Origin: Phoronis australis
Taxonomy: Eukaryota > Phoronida > Phoronidae
NCBI GenBank assembly: GCA_002633005.1
Contig: NMRA01000473.1
Span: 300,491-341,722 of the forward strand
Reading direction: 5' to 3'
DNA: 41,232 nucleotides
Shown here: positions 21,996-32,700 of the stretch, piece by piece
Position numbering within the stretch: position 1 is the stretch's first letter
Layout of the letters: the number at the start of each line of letters is the position of its first letter
Translations under genes and position numbers: made by a program
Notes under the pieces: model-generated
What the model saw: the letters and a program-made list of their open reading frames with translations, nothing else
What the model was told of the DNA's origin: nothing
Databases searched by the model: none

Positions 21996-23311
21996 GTGTT
22001 ATTATCAAATTTCCAAAGTGACTAAAAGGTTATTATGCCTATTTTGCTTTTGTGATCAAGGTACTGCTAATAAGGCAATGGTTCTGTTGATTCATTCTAT
22101 AAGATGAAGTCCTATGTTAATTATTAATAAGAAGGATCACAGTTGTTGTGCTAATCCTCATGTGTGTTTGTGTGTGTATTGATTGGTTTTGCTTGTGTGT
22201 CATACACCCACCACAGCTGTGGCAAACCAAGGTATGCAGTATGGCTGGCCCTGTCTGCTTCATTCTGGACTGGGAAAACAGGGCTACTCTGATCTTTGGG
22301 GGATATCTTATAGAATGGAGTTTATGGTGACATCCTGCTCCTCTCAGTTGGTCTTGGGGTAATGGGTACTTTAACCTGCTAAGTATCACCTCAAGTGAAA
22401 ATTATAGTTTTGAACAGGTGTTTGAGATCTGAGTACAGTAAGAATTTTTCAAATTGGAACACATGGCAGAACAGTGAAGTTTTATTTTATCATTTTTTTT
22501 CAAAAAGAGACAATTTTACCTGATCATTTGAAAACTTAGTATAGTATAGTAGGTTTAAATTTTGAACATTTCTGGTAATAACAAGAGAGTTTGAAAATGG
22601 AAAAAATGGCAATTGTAACCATTGATTTTTATTGAATTTGAGAAAACTTTACCGCGTGCTGTTTGGGTGGTAAAGTGAAAATTGTTGCTCCTGCTTTTTT
22701 GTCATTGTTCATTACATGCCTTGTATTATAAGGTAACACCCTTTCATACCATGAGTGGTGAAAATGCTTCAAGTTTCAATGGAAAAATGCTCTAGTGAAA
22801 ATGCAGAATTTTTTTGGGGGGATAACTCACAGCAGTTTTTTTTTGGGGGGGGGGTGGNTGGTAACTGGCAGTGCTAGCAAAAGTGGCTCTAGCATAAGTG
22901 TATTGTTGACATGAGTTGTGCTGTTGTTACTCGTGAATGTGCTAGCTAAATGCTAACATTTTAGCCAATGAAGGGCTGGGGGGGGAGAGGGTATACATTT
23001 TAATGGTTCAATCCCAGTATATGGGCTTGACAGGCCTGTGGTAGGACATATGATGCTTGACAGTCTACAGAAAATTGTCCTCAGTACAGACTTTTCTGTT
23101 TAGGGTCATGTTTATATCTTGGAGTGCTGGTCTCAAACATAAATAACATTCATGCTATTGTTCATGGTGAAAGACTGAGTATTTGGCAGCATAATGGTTT
23201 ATGGCTTTACCATTGTCAGTGCATTGCACTAAACATTGTGTTGTACACAGAAATACCCTCATTTCTACAGCTGTTGGTATGTCCAGATTAAAAAGGAAAC
23301 ACTTTCCTTAA
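21996..23311. other. Intergenic sequence, no gene seen
   Basis: No coding similarity. It includes T/G homopolymer runs at 22810-22857 that end in an N at 22858, and a second G-rich run near 22978-22986. Confidence 0.4.
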
Positions 23312-23797
23312 AGGCCCTTTCATATTGGGCAGTTGCCATCAGTATGAACAGTTAACTTTGGTCCTGGATCAGAGTTAATAACCTCAGTTAACTTTCCAGT
23401 AAACAGGTGGATTTAACAGTGGACCGTTGATGCTGTGGTGAACAGGCTACTTCGGTCTCATTGAAGTTATCCCCAGGTGCCACTGTTATTGTCAACAATT
23501 AAAGAGCAGTGTGTTACTAATAGTTGCTTATGTTTTCCTCGAATAATCACCAATCGAATTAGAAATCAGTTTTATGTCAATTAGTGCACGTAAGTGCTAT
23601 CAAATTGTCACATTAAAAAAATCTTAGCGTGCACAGGATAAATCAGCGCTGCCTTGCGTTTACTTCAATGACGACAGTGTCTCCTACGGTTTACTTTGAT
23701 GCCATTAACTGTCGAAGCTGGTATGAACGATTCAATTAACTTTGCAGTTTATGTTGTTGCTCTGTTGAATGGCAGAATTGTTAGTATGAAGGGGCCT
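23312..23797. mobile_element. 486-bp TIR element flanked by TTAA
   Basis: The left end AGGCCCTTTCATATT and the reverse complement of the right end AGGCCCCTTCATACT are inverted repeats. Each is bordered by TTAA (23308-23311 and 23798-23801), compatible with the TTAA target duplication of piggyBac-like or Kolobok-like elements. No transposase inside. Confidence 0.5.
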
Positions 23798-24165
23798 TTA
23801 AAGTCAGAAAGGAGCTTAGATTCAAATCTACTCTCAAGTCAATTGGTCATAATTGCAGGTATTGCATTCAATCACAGATGTTTGAATTGAATATTGATGC
23901 AGTTTGAATATTTAAGGTTATTTTGATGGGTCTTCTGTGCTTGTCTGTACATGTGTATTGATGATGGTAAACATTCAGTACGGTAAAGTCGCGCGATTTT
24001 CGGACGGCCCGCCATTTTCGACCAAGAATAAATATTTCTGAAATAAGTTTTTCATAGTCCATGAAATTCGTACAAGGTCCAAAAACTGTTTTTCAATGAT
24101 CCTCGAATTTCGGACAATGTCATAAACGTCGGATTTTTGTTCGCAACTTTCGGACAAGGAAAATT

Positions 24166-24485
24166 AGGTTCGCATAATAGTACTAATAGCGTAGGTTCAC
24201 ACGAGACGTTCAGGATCTACCGATAATAGGTTCACATGATAACATTGTAGGTTCACATGAGACATTCAGGATCTACCGATTATGGGTTCACATGATAGCA
24301 CTGTAGGTTCACATGAGACGTTCAGGATCTACTGATAATAGTTTCACATGATAGCACTGTAGGTTCATATGAGACATTCAGGATCTACCAATAATAGATT
24401 CACATGATAGCACTGTAGGTTCACATGAGACGTTCAGGATCTACCGATAATAGGTTCACATGATAGCACTGTAGGTTCACATGAG
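24166..24485 (+). repeat. 56-bp tandem repeat, about 5.5 copies
   Basis: Each unit contains GGTTCACATGATAGCACTGT followed by AGGTTCACATGAGACGTTC and AGGATCTACCGATAAT. Units differ by a few substitutions, and the first is the most diverged. Confidence 0.9.
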
Positions 24486-24852
24486 TGGCAAATGGTGAGC
24501 AGTTAAACTGGCTAAAATGCTATCAAAAACAGTGTGTTATCTGGCCTAGCTGTCTTTAAAAGGGGACTGTAGTCAAAATAATGTTGCAGTTAATCGGTTC
24601 TAACATACAAATAAAACTCACATTTGCCTGACTTGCGTGCCAAACAAAAGCCAATTCGTATTCATGGTCCAAACACTGAATTCTGAAAGCGATCGCTGAT
24701 TGGCTGATGTGTCAGTGACGTGAACGGCGGGGTATCGGCTGCTTTGCACATTCATTGCTTATGTCATATTTGAAGAGTTTACATCGTAATTTATCATTGT
24801 ATCAATCGTCCTTATTTTTTATTGTTTGCCACAGTGCTGTAAAAGGTTCGCT

Positions 24853-24985
24853 ATGCCTTTTTGTATGGCACCTGGTTGCTCAAACTCTTCGAAAAAGGCG
24901 TCTTCTAAAGGGATGGTCATCGCATACCATCGCCGGGTTACCCAAGCCTTGGCCCAAAGCTCAGTGTATACTAGATATAGGCCTA
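24853..24985 (+). pseudogene. THAP-domain relic
   Basis: From the ATG at 24853 the frame reads MPFCMAPGCSNSSKKASSKG, with the initial MP, the C-x4-C pair and the following Asn of THAP zinc fingers. A one-base frame change near 24930-24935 joins YHR to LPKPWPKAQ, the HRLPK-x-W block of the domain. The second half (C-x2-H and AVPTIF-type motif) is not found. It is probably the start of a decayed transposase inside the inverted-repeat element; a host THAP exon is less likely. Confidence 0.5.
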
Positions 24986-26550
24986 CAGGTTTAAGCCGAT
25001 ATGGGTAAAAAATGTACAAATAAAATCTGACTCAAATAAATGTCATTAAAACTAAGTCATCCTTGAGTAAACCTAGGAAACAGGTTCCTAGAGTAAACTA
25101 ACTTCTGTATTTACCGGTGTTGGAAATGTTAGCGATCGTTCATCGGCTGGTGCTAGTAAAATTGTGATGTGTTTTCTTGAGTCGGCTTTTTGCGATTACG
25201 TCACCTGACCTTTACCAGTTTCTTTTCCCCCTGATTCTTTTATCATGTGTTCGTCGCTGACGGTACCTAGGTTGCGTACATGTTATAACAAATTATCGGA
25301 GCTTGTTTCATTTTGTTTCAAGTTTTTAGTATTTTTACACCAGCAAACCGAATTTTAGAACAACCTTGGTGCTGCGAAGCTGTTATGATGTCCCGAAAGA
25401 CGTCTCAAATTTTTATGAAATGGCGCGTGCGCCGTGTCACGAGCGTGCTGTTCTTGAAACGGACAACACACTTCTTTGTTAAAAAGGCGGCAAATTATGC
25501 TACCAAAGGACGTTTATTTGATTGTTTTCCACTTAAACGGCTGCAACGAACAATGGAAGTGTCGGGTGACTATATCAGATTTTGCATGCGCCCCTGCCGG
25601 TCCGTTAGCTTTATATGTTGATGTAGCCTAAGTTTTACGACGAGGTGACGAGCATAACTGAGTCAACTATACCCGGGTAGTCAACGGCTGTCTGAAATTT
25701 CGGGGTTAACGGAGCTCAACACACAGTGGTACGATAGTCTTCATACAGGTACAGTCGGTAACTTACCAACCCTTCAAGTTTACAGAGCTGCCGGAGTATT
25801 GGCTGACAACTGGCTGACTGGATGGCTAGAGTCCACATTGCCCTCGGCACAGTCACTGACACCAGTTACACCGGCAAATTTTCGTCTGACGATGACGATG
25901 ACTAGGTATCATTTTGTGTTGCCTCGGCTCAAACAGGTATCCCTTGTGACCCGAAATTTCACACTAAAATTTCTTATTCCGACAATGTAATACACGCTAC
26001 TTGATTTGCACGCTAACACAGGACAGTGACTTTGCCCCCGCCAAATACGTCACGAGACTAAGCAGCGCTCCAAGCCGGTATTTTTTTGAGCTTCGTTAGA
26101 GAACATAAGTTTAATTTTTGGTGTTGAATTATTTGTGAAATTAATCAACAATTCATAGAAAACTATCCAGAATTTATTCAGAATAAAATACAGTTCCCTT
26201 TTAAAGGGTCATTTTCACCAGCAATGAATTCATTTCCTCACTACTCAAATTGATTTTAAAGAAGAAAATGAACCACTTAGTTATAGAATAGTAATCATCC
26301 ACTGAATGCTTTAGCGTCATGAGAGTTGACTTGATATGAATTTAGGGTTTCTAATACATTTTCTGTGTCTGAAATTCGTGGGACAAATCTGGTATTTATG
26401 ACAATGCCCGAAATTCGTGAACCATTTTAAAACTGAGTTTGGACCTTTTACGCATTTTGTGGACCACGGAAAACTCATTTTGGAAATAGTTATTCTTGTC
26501 CCAATGGTTTTAGTAATTATTAGTCTGCTTCAAACTGGACTGACTTTAGC

Positions 26551-27060
26551 AAATGAGCAAACAAGGACTCCCTCTGTAGGGTAATTATGTACTTACATAA
26601 TACAGGAGTCTTATGATAAATTCAGAACATTAATACCAGTACACATGATGTAATCATGCTAAATTAGGAGTTGCAGGATTAAACAAATTACTATAATGCT
26701 TCTGAACCAAACTAGAAGTTTTGCAAGATGGTGTTGTGTGTGAGGCATTTGTCCACTTAAAAAAATTTTAAATAATGTTATTATGCATGGATCATTATTG
26801 ACTCACACGAGATACACTCCCAAATATATCATTGTATGGATTTGTTTGATTTAATAATTCAGTGAAAAGTAATCTTGATTACTTGAATGATTGTGTATAT
26901 GATTTGTGAAGAATCACACTTAAGTACATGATGTCATCCTGATGCAGGAACTTGCTGCTGTCTTCAAGTGTGTTTGATTAACATCTGTTGAATCTGCCGT
27001 GTTATGGACACATGTCATCTGCTCAGCTTCAATTTGTTTTAGAAATCAAGGCGTTAAATA
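26551..27060. other. Intergenic sequence, no gene seen
   Basis: AT-rich, no recognisable similarity. Confidence 0.4.
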
Positions 27061-27065
27061 ACATT

Positions 27066-27146
27066 TTGGCGGGAAACCGAAGCCTGTTTCAAACCCGGTC
27101 CGCAAGAGTTTCTGGCGGTCGACTTTACCATTGCACCACTCAGCGG
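27066..27146 (-). mobile_element. tRNA-like sequence, probable SINE head
   Basis: On the minus strand GAGTGGTGCAATGGTAAAG resembles an A box, and CGGGTTTGAAAC resembles a B box about 40 bases later. Between them CCGC and GCGG could pair as an anticodon-stem-like hairpin. The B box lacks the usual GGTTCRA form and the acceptor stem does not close, so this is a tRNA-derived relic and not a tRNA gene. Confidence 0.35.
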
Positions 27147-27793
27147 CTGACGTCATCGAACGTGAAAATAGAGTAACTTAAATGAGCACGCACAAGAATC
27201 GCATGTTCAACAAACAGCATTGTGCCGACATTTATACGCTATGAAAATATGATGCAAAATTTCAATAAAAATGACGTCTTTAATTCAATAAAGTTTATCT
27301 GTCATTTTATCTCACTTGTAAATCATCGATCTCCAGTTTGAATGCGAGTAACGTGTGGTTGGGATATTTTGACTTGGCCTGGTACAGCTCAAACTTGTTC
27401 TGAGATTAATGGGGGATATGTGCTTCTGATTGTTTTTCTTACCTTATCTCACATAAATATTTATATTAAACCTGTATAGTTTGTTGTTGCTTCATTCATA
27501 AAGTAGACAAGATTCGCTTGTGAGCACTCCCTTTGCTATCTAGCTGTGTGGTCACTTTGATGTGATATGCATGTAATGCATTCCATTGTTAAGTGTCTCG
27601 TGAGTCACCATCGCTGGGGGTCTTGCCTGTGTAAGCAAAATTCCACTCAAAAATTGACGCATTACTCGGTACAGTACGCAAATATAAGACAAATCGTGCA
27701 AACTGAGTTTAAGTTTGGAAATTAGACCTTGAGCCTTGATTGACTTTTGTTGACATATTTGTAGACATGATCTAAGAAGTGTGATGTCATCAA

Positions 27794-28460
27794 CATTTAG
27801 CCTGATAATTATGATATTCTACAAACATTTAGCCTGATAATTATGATATTCTACAAACATTTAGCCTGATAATTATGATATTCTACAAAACATTTAGCCT
27901 GATAATTATGATATTCTACAAAACATTTAGCCTGATAATTATGATATTCTACAAAATATTTAGCCTGATAATTATGATATTCTACAAACATTTAGCCTGA
28001 TAATTATGATATTCTACAAACATTTAGCCTGATAATTATGATATTCTACAAACATTTAGCCTGATAATTATGATATTCTACAAACATTTAGCCTGATAAT
28101 TATGATATTCTACAAAACATTTAGCCTGATAATTATGATATTCTACAAAACATAGCATCTATTCAAATAGTAACTCAGTACTGTCATGAACATTTAGTCT
28201 GATAATTATGATATTCTACAAAACATTTAGCCTGATAATTATGATATTCTACAAAACAGCATCTATTCAAATAGTAACTCAGTACTGTCATCAACATTTA
28301 GTCTGATAATTATGATATTCTACAAAACATAGCATCTATTCAAATAGTAACTCAGTACTGTCATGAACATTTACCCAGACAATTGTGATATTCTACAAAA
28401 TTGATATCTATTCATATAGTAACTCAGTACTGTCATGAACATTATTCAGACATGTATGAT
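27794..28460 (+). repeat. 32/33-bp tandem array passing into higher-order composite units
   Basis: Eleven copies of a 32- or 33-bp unit (CATTTAGCCTGATAATTATG then ATATTCTACAAA) run from 27794 to about 28151. After that the unit alternates with a second block (AGCATCTATTCAAATAGTAA then CTCAGTACTGTCATGAA), which occurs four times to about 28440. The last copies are progressively diverged. Confidence 0.92.
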
Positions 28461-29233
28461 AGTGTACACAAGCTGAAAGCAATCTTTAGGTCAGTTGTTG
28501 TGTGGAAGCTGTAATTGTGTTTTCTTAAGTTGGAAAAGTGAACAATTCTACATGGTTTCAAAAATCTCATTCAGTGCTGGATGACAAAATTTTGTTTATT
28601 CATTGATTTCTTATTTCTCATCAAATGTGGGATTGTGTCTAGGTATACAGTAAAGCTAATTAGTGTTGAGGAGCAGTGTGCATTATAAAAGAAATCTAAA
28701 ATATCCTTCAGCAGTTGGCCATTTAGGTCAACATGAATGAATGTCCAACTTTCAGCTGAAGCCAATTTGACCATGCACTGTTTTTCACTGATAAAAATAC
28801 AGAAACTATGATGTAAATAGAATCTTTGCAAGAAAAATCAGCATCTTTTGACAATGATAAATCTGTTGTCAACCCTCTTGTGCACTTTGAATGAAAGTTA
28901 AAAATTTGTTGGGCATGATAGGCAAGGTGAATGTTAGATAGGTAGGGTCATTGTATCCTAGTTCACACTCATTTGAGGCCAAATCCTTGGTCATACTACT
29001 GTCTGGCTCTTGTGTGTAGATAAACAGGAGAAACAATCTCCAGTCATATTTATTTAATGTCGTTTTCTACTGTGTGCTTGTCCTTGTTTTGCTAGCTAAT
29101 CTGAAGGATCTAAGCCAACTTTATTAAGTGGCATTAACTGTATATGCTGTGTTTCAAAAACCTCAGTCTTGATTTAGGTCACTTACTGTGCACTATTAAA
29201 GTTTATCTTTTCTTGTTCCTTACTTGGTTTGGT
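28461..29233. other. Sequence upstream of the spectrin gene, no gene seen
   Basis: No coding similarity; the minus-strand ORF at 28571-28831 shows no family features. Confidence 0.4.
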
Positions 29234-29362
29234 AGTCATCTTGGTGCTGGATAAGACTTCATTATTTCTTCAGACCAGTCATCTTGGTGCTGGGTAAGAC
29301 TTCATTATTTCTTCAGACCAGTCATCTTGGTGCTGGGTGAGACTTCATTATTTCTTCAAACC
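29234..29362 (+). repeat. 43-bp tandem repeat, 3 copies
   Basis: Three nearly identical units beginning AGTCATCTTGGTGCTGG and containing GACTTCATTATTTCTTC. Confidence 0.9.
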
Positions 29363-29410
29363 AAGCTAGCAAGTCATGCTGTGACCTCAAATTTTATAAT
29401 TAGCTTTCAG

Positions 29411-29602
29411 GTCCAAATTATAATGAACTGTTGCTCTTTTGATGCCAATTGACTGACTGGGGACAAGTTGAGACTATAATCATGGTAAGTGGTCAGGTTT
29501 TATTGATGGAAGGTTTACAGCCACTTTGAAGTTGTTCTCTGTTCACAGGGAGTCAGCTGGAGAAATGAATACAGTTTAGATTCCTGTTTCCTCCCTTGAT
29601 CA
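29411..29602 (+). other. Possible 5' UTR exons of the spectrin gene (29411-29484 and 29549-29602)
   Basis: 29411-29484 lies between the acceptor tagctttcag and the donor gtaagt. 29549-29602 lies between the acceptor tctgttcacag and the donor gtgagt. The coding exon that follows starts with its own acceptor (tctttcag), so upstream non-coding exons are required. The assignment rests on splice signals only, with no coding evidence. Confidence 0.3.
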
Positions 29603-29683
29603 GTGAGTATAGTTTATGTCCCTGTTTGCCTTCATAAATCATTTAATGCCCTTGAAGTACATTGTTATTGTCTTTCAGGAACC

Positions 29684-29791
29684 ATGGCTGAAGAGGGTTT
29701 TGAAAAAGGTCGTATCCGCCAACTGCAGCAGGAGCGGATTTACATACAGAAGAAAACATTTACGAAATGGATGAACTCATTTTTAGACAAG
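29684..29791 (+). CDS. SPTBN5: Spectrin coding exon 1
   Basis: 36 codons from an ATG in strong Kozak context (GAACCATGG), five bases after an acceptor. [20 protein letters not shown] and [11 protein letters not shown] are the beta-spectrin leader and the first CH1 helix. Donor gtgggt, phase 0. Confidence 0.9.
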
Positions 29792-32700
29792 GTGGGTTAA
29801 TATTGCCAAAGAAGTTTACATTCTAGAATGTTGGCAGGGTCTTGTTCATGATGGTCACAAACAAACTAGTTGTCCCAGACTTTCCGTACAACAGGTCGTG
29901 CTGTGGTTGACTTGAAAATCTTACTAATTTCTGCCAACTTTTTAAAGTGATCTGGTCAGAGAATCATGAGCCCACTGTCTTGCCGAATGAATGTTAATTG
30001 CAGAGGATGTGCACAGTGGGTCCACAGAACTCCTGTAAGTCTGACTTCAAGGTGCTTTGTGCTACCAATTGTGGTTGCCCACAAATTTTCAAAACATTGT
30101 CTGGTTGTAGCTGTCCTACAGAGTTTAAATGTCACTTGTCAGTTGTGATGTTTCCTAAGTTGGTGCCATAAGATAAATACAAATGAAGCACAGTCTGCTA
30201 TTGTCTCAGGAGGGTCAAATATTGTGAAGTCTTTGACTTCAGGAATAGCATTATCATCTCTTGTGGTTCAGGAAGTGTTGTTGTAAGTTGAAATAGCTTG
30301 TTGGTATGGACTGCCCCTGAATGCAGATTTGGTTGAATATGTAAACAGATCTGATGACCTAAGGGTGATCATTCTGAAGTGGGACTTAACAATTGATAAG
30401 AAATTATTTGATTTGTTTTGGCCAAACTGCTGGAAGGATTTTTGTGATAATTTTGAACGATATGTAAGGTACGAAGAGTACGCCACATTTTGATACTGAA
30501 CATCAGTAGAAAGAAACTGTATCTTTAAAATGCATCTGCTCACTTCCTCTCTTAGGTCAATCTGGTCGTTGTGGACATGTTTACAGACCTCAGTGATGGC
30601 AAACTACTGTGGACGCTGTTGGAGATCATTTCTGGCGAGTCACTGGGACGACCTAACCGCGGCAGGTTAAGGTTACAGAAAATCGAGAATGTCAACAAAT
30701 GTCTCACCTTTTTGTCCACAAAGGTAAGGTTGTACCTTTCCAAAAGGACTTTTTGTGTTAAGGTTGCTTGCAGTGCCGTTGAAAGTATTTGTCGTGCCTT
30801 GTGTTTTGAGTGAAACAATTTGTTGTTTTAATACAGCAACTTTGGTTCCTAATGCCGCATGATGCAGCCATTACTGAATGGTGCTCATTGATTGCTTCAA
30901 TAGAAAAATATATATCCACTCACTTGGTTCATTCTAGTTTGAATTTTCAAACTAGAATGAACCAAGTACACAGTACCTTACCCACCCACTCAGTACCTTA
31001 CCCACCCACTCAGTACCTTACCCACCCACACAGTACCTTACCCACCCACTCAGTACCTTACCCACCCACGCAGTACCTTACCCACATACACACAGTACTT
31101 TGAAGTACCAGTTCATACAGTTATATCATCCTGTGCAAAGTGTCTCCTTGTTGTTAGTCACTTATTCCTTGTTGTTAGTCACTTATTCAATGTGCTTTTG
31201 TAAACCACGGAGTGAATAGTTTGTAAAGTGCTTTACGTAACATTCTTGTGTGTTTCATTAAACTTTTTGTTCATGCCAAAAAATTTGTCTTACAGTTGAC
31301 ATGAAATTTGCATCAGACACCATATAGCACTGTGCCATTTCCAATTTTTTGCTTTTGAGTTATCTTCCCGAAATTTGATGTGTGAGTGTATATTGCTGTT
31401 CTGTCCACTGTATGCTACGACAGTTCTTGAACTTCGCATTGTTCTCATTTGTTAATTTTTGCAATTTCATTATTGTCTTTGTTTTGAACAGTTTCATTTC
31501 TTGCTTTTAGGTTCGACTGGAAAGTATCGGTGCTGAAGATATTGTTGATGGAAATAAGACTTTAATCCTGGGCCTCATATGGACAATCATTCTGAGATTT
31601 CAAATTGAAGATATTACTATTGAAGTAGTATGTATTTAGTCCTGACTATTAATGTTATCTCTTTCTGTGGATCAATCACACTCAAGATGAAATTCAAAGC
31701 TTTCTAAATGCAATATTTGATTCAAACTTGAGCCTTGTGTCATGTGGATCGCGTTCATAGACATGTTTGTCTTGTTAAGTCACGTCTGCTTTAGAACATG
31801 CATTCTTGCTTTTTGTATCAAGTGACATTTTACACTAAAACTAGTTTTGAATCACATCTTTCAATATGTTTGATTTGCTGCTATTTAAGTCCACCATCTT
31901 GTGCACATTGAGAAGGAGTGGTCACAGAGACGATTGTTGGAATGAAGAAGCTGGAAAATTTATATGATGTACTACACTGTTGTTTTGGATTGGCAGTTGA
32001 AAGAATTTGTGCCAATCATGTGACAAGTCTACTATAACATTGATGATGGTGTGAATTTAACTATTTTATAGGAGGAAAGTTCTGAAACAAAATCTGCAAA
32101 AGAGGCTCTGTTGTTATGGTGTCAGAGGAAAACTGCTGGGTAGGAAAGTCTTGTGTATCTTGTCATCTCCGTGATAGAACTTTTGGCATTTCGTCAGTAA
32201 TATGTGTACTGTCATAGTGATGAATGTTCATTGGTGCTGCCAAGTTCTGTCCTGGTTCGAGTCATATCTTAGCACAGTTGTATTTTTCTGTGATTGCATG
32301 TGTAAGATAATCCAGAGATATGTGTGTATGTTCAGGATAATCCAGAGGTATGTGTGTATGTTCAGGATAATTCAGAGGATATGTGTGTATGTTCAGGATA
32401 ATTCAGAGGAAATGTGTGTATGTTTAGGATAATCCAGAGGATACGTCTGTATTTGCCTATGCCTGCTCTGTTAATTCTTTAATTTTTTCCTTGAAACAAT
32501 TTTTACGTTTTGTACATCTTGCAAATGATTTCAGGTACCCTGGGGTGAAGATTGATAATTTCTCCACCAGCTGGCGTGATGGTCTAGGTTTCAATGCACT
32601 AATACATTCCCACTGCCCCCAGTACATAGAGTATGACAGACTATCACAGCACAATCACATTGATAATCTCAACAATGCATTCAATGCTGCTTATGACAAT

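Larger units (their letters stand above)
23982..26550. mobile_element. 2.57-kb element with long terminal inverted repeats and a THAP relic
   Basis: About 140-180 bp at 23982-24160 recurs in inverted orientation at 26370-26550. Matching blocks include GTCATAAA, GAATTTCGGACA/GAATTTCGGGCA, AAGGTCCAAA and GAATAAATATTTC/GAATAACTATTTC. Between them lie a 56-bp tandem array (24166-24485) and an ORF that begins like a THAP zinc finger (24853). THAP domains occur at the N-terminus of P-element and Kolobok-type transposases, which supports a degenerate cut-and-paste element. The outer ends are approximate and no target duplication is certain. Confidence 0.6.

Noticed and set aside
22148-22330. Possible exon around CTGTGGCAAACCAAG with splice-like borders
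   Set aside because: Only 15 bases lie between the acceptor-like and donor-like sites, and no partner exons or protein similarity were found.
24166-24485. Regular repeat with spacer-like parts resembling a CRISPR array
   Set aside because: Animal DNA; the whole 56-bp unit including the spacer-like part is repeated, and no cas-like genes are present. It is a minisatellite.
25313-25621. 102-codon ORF inside the long-inverted-repeat element, a possible transposase remnant
   Set aside because: No transposase motif could be recognised in this frame or the neighbouring ones; left unassigned.
27794-28151. 32/33-bp direct repeats resembling a CRISPR array
   Set aside because: The units are contiguous without unique spacers.
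32202-32432. 76-codon ORF in spectrin intron 4
   Set aside because: The repeated [10 protein letters not shown] translation comes from the 31-bp tandem repeat.
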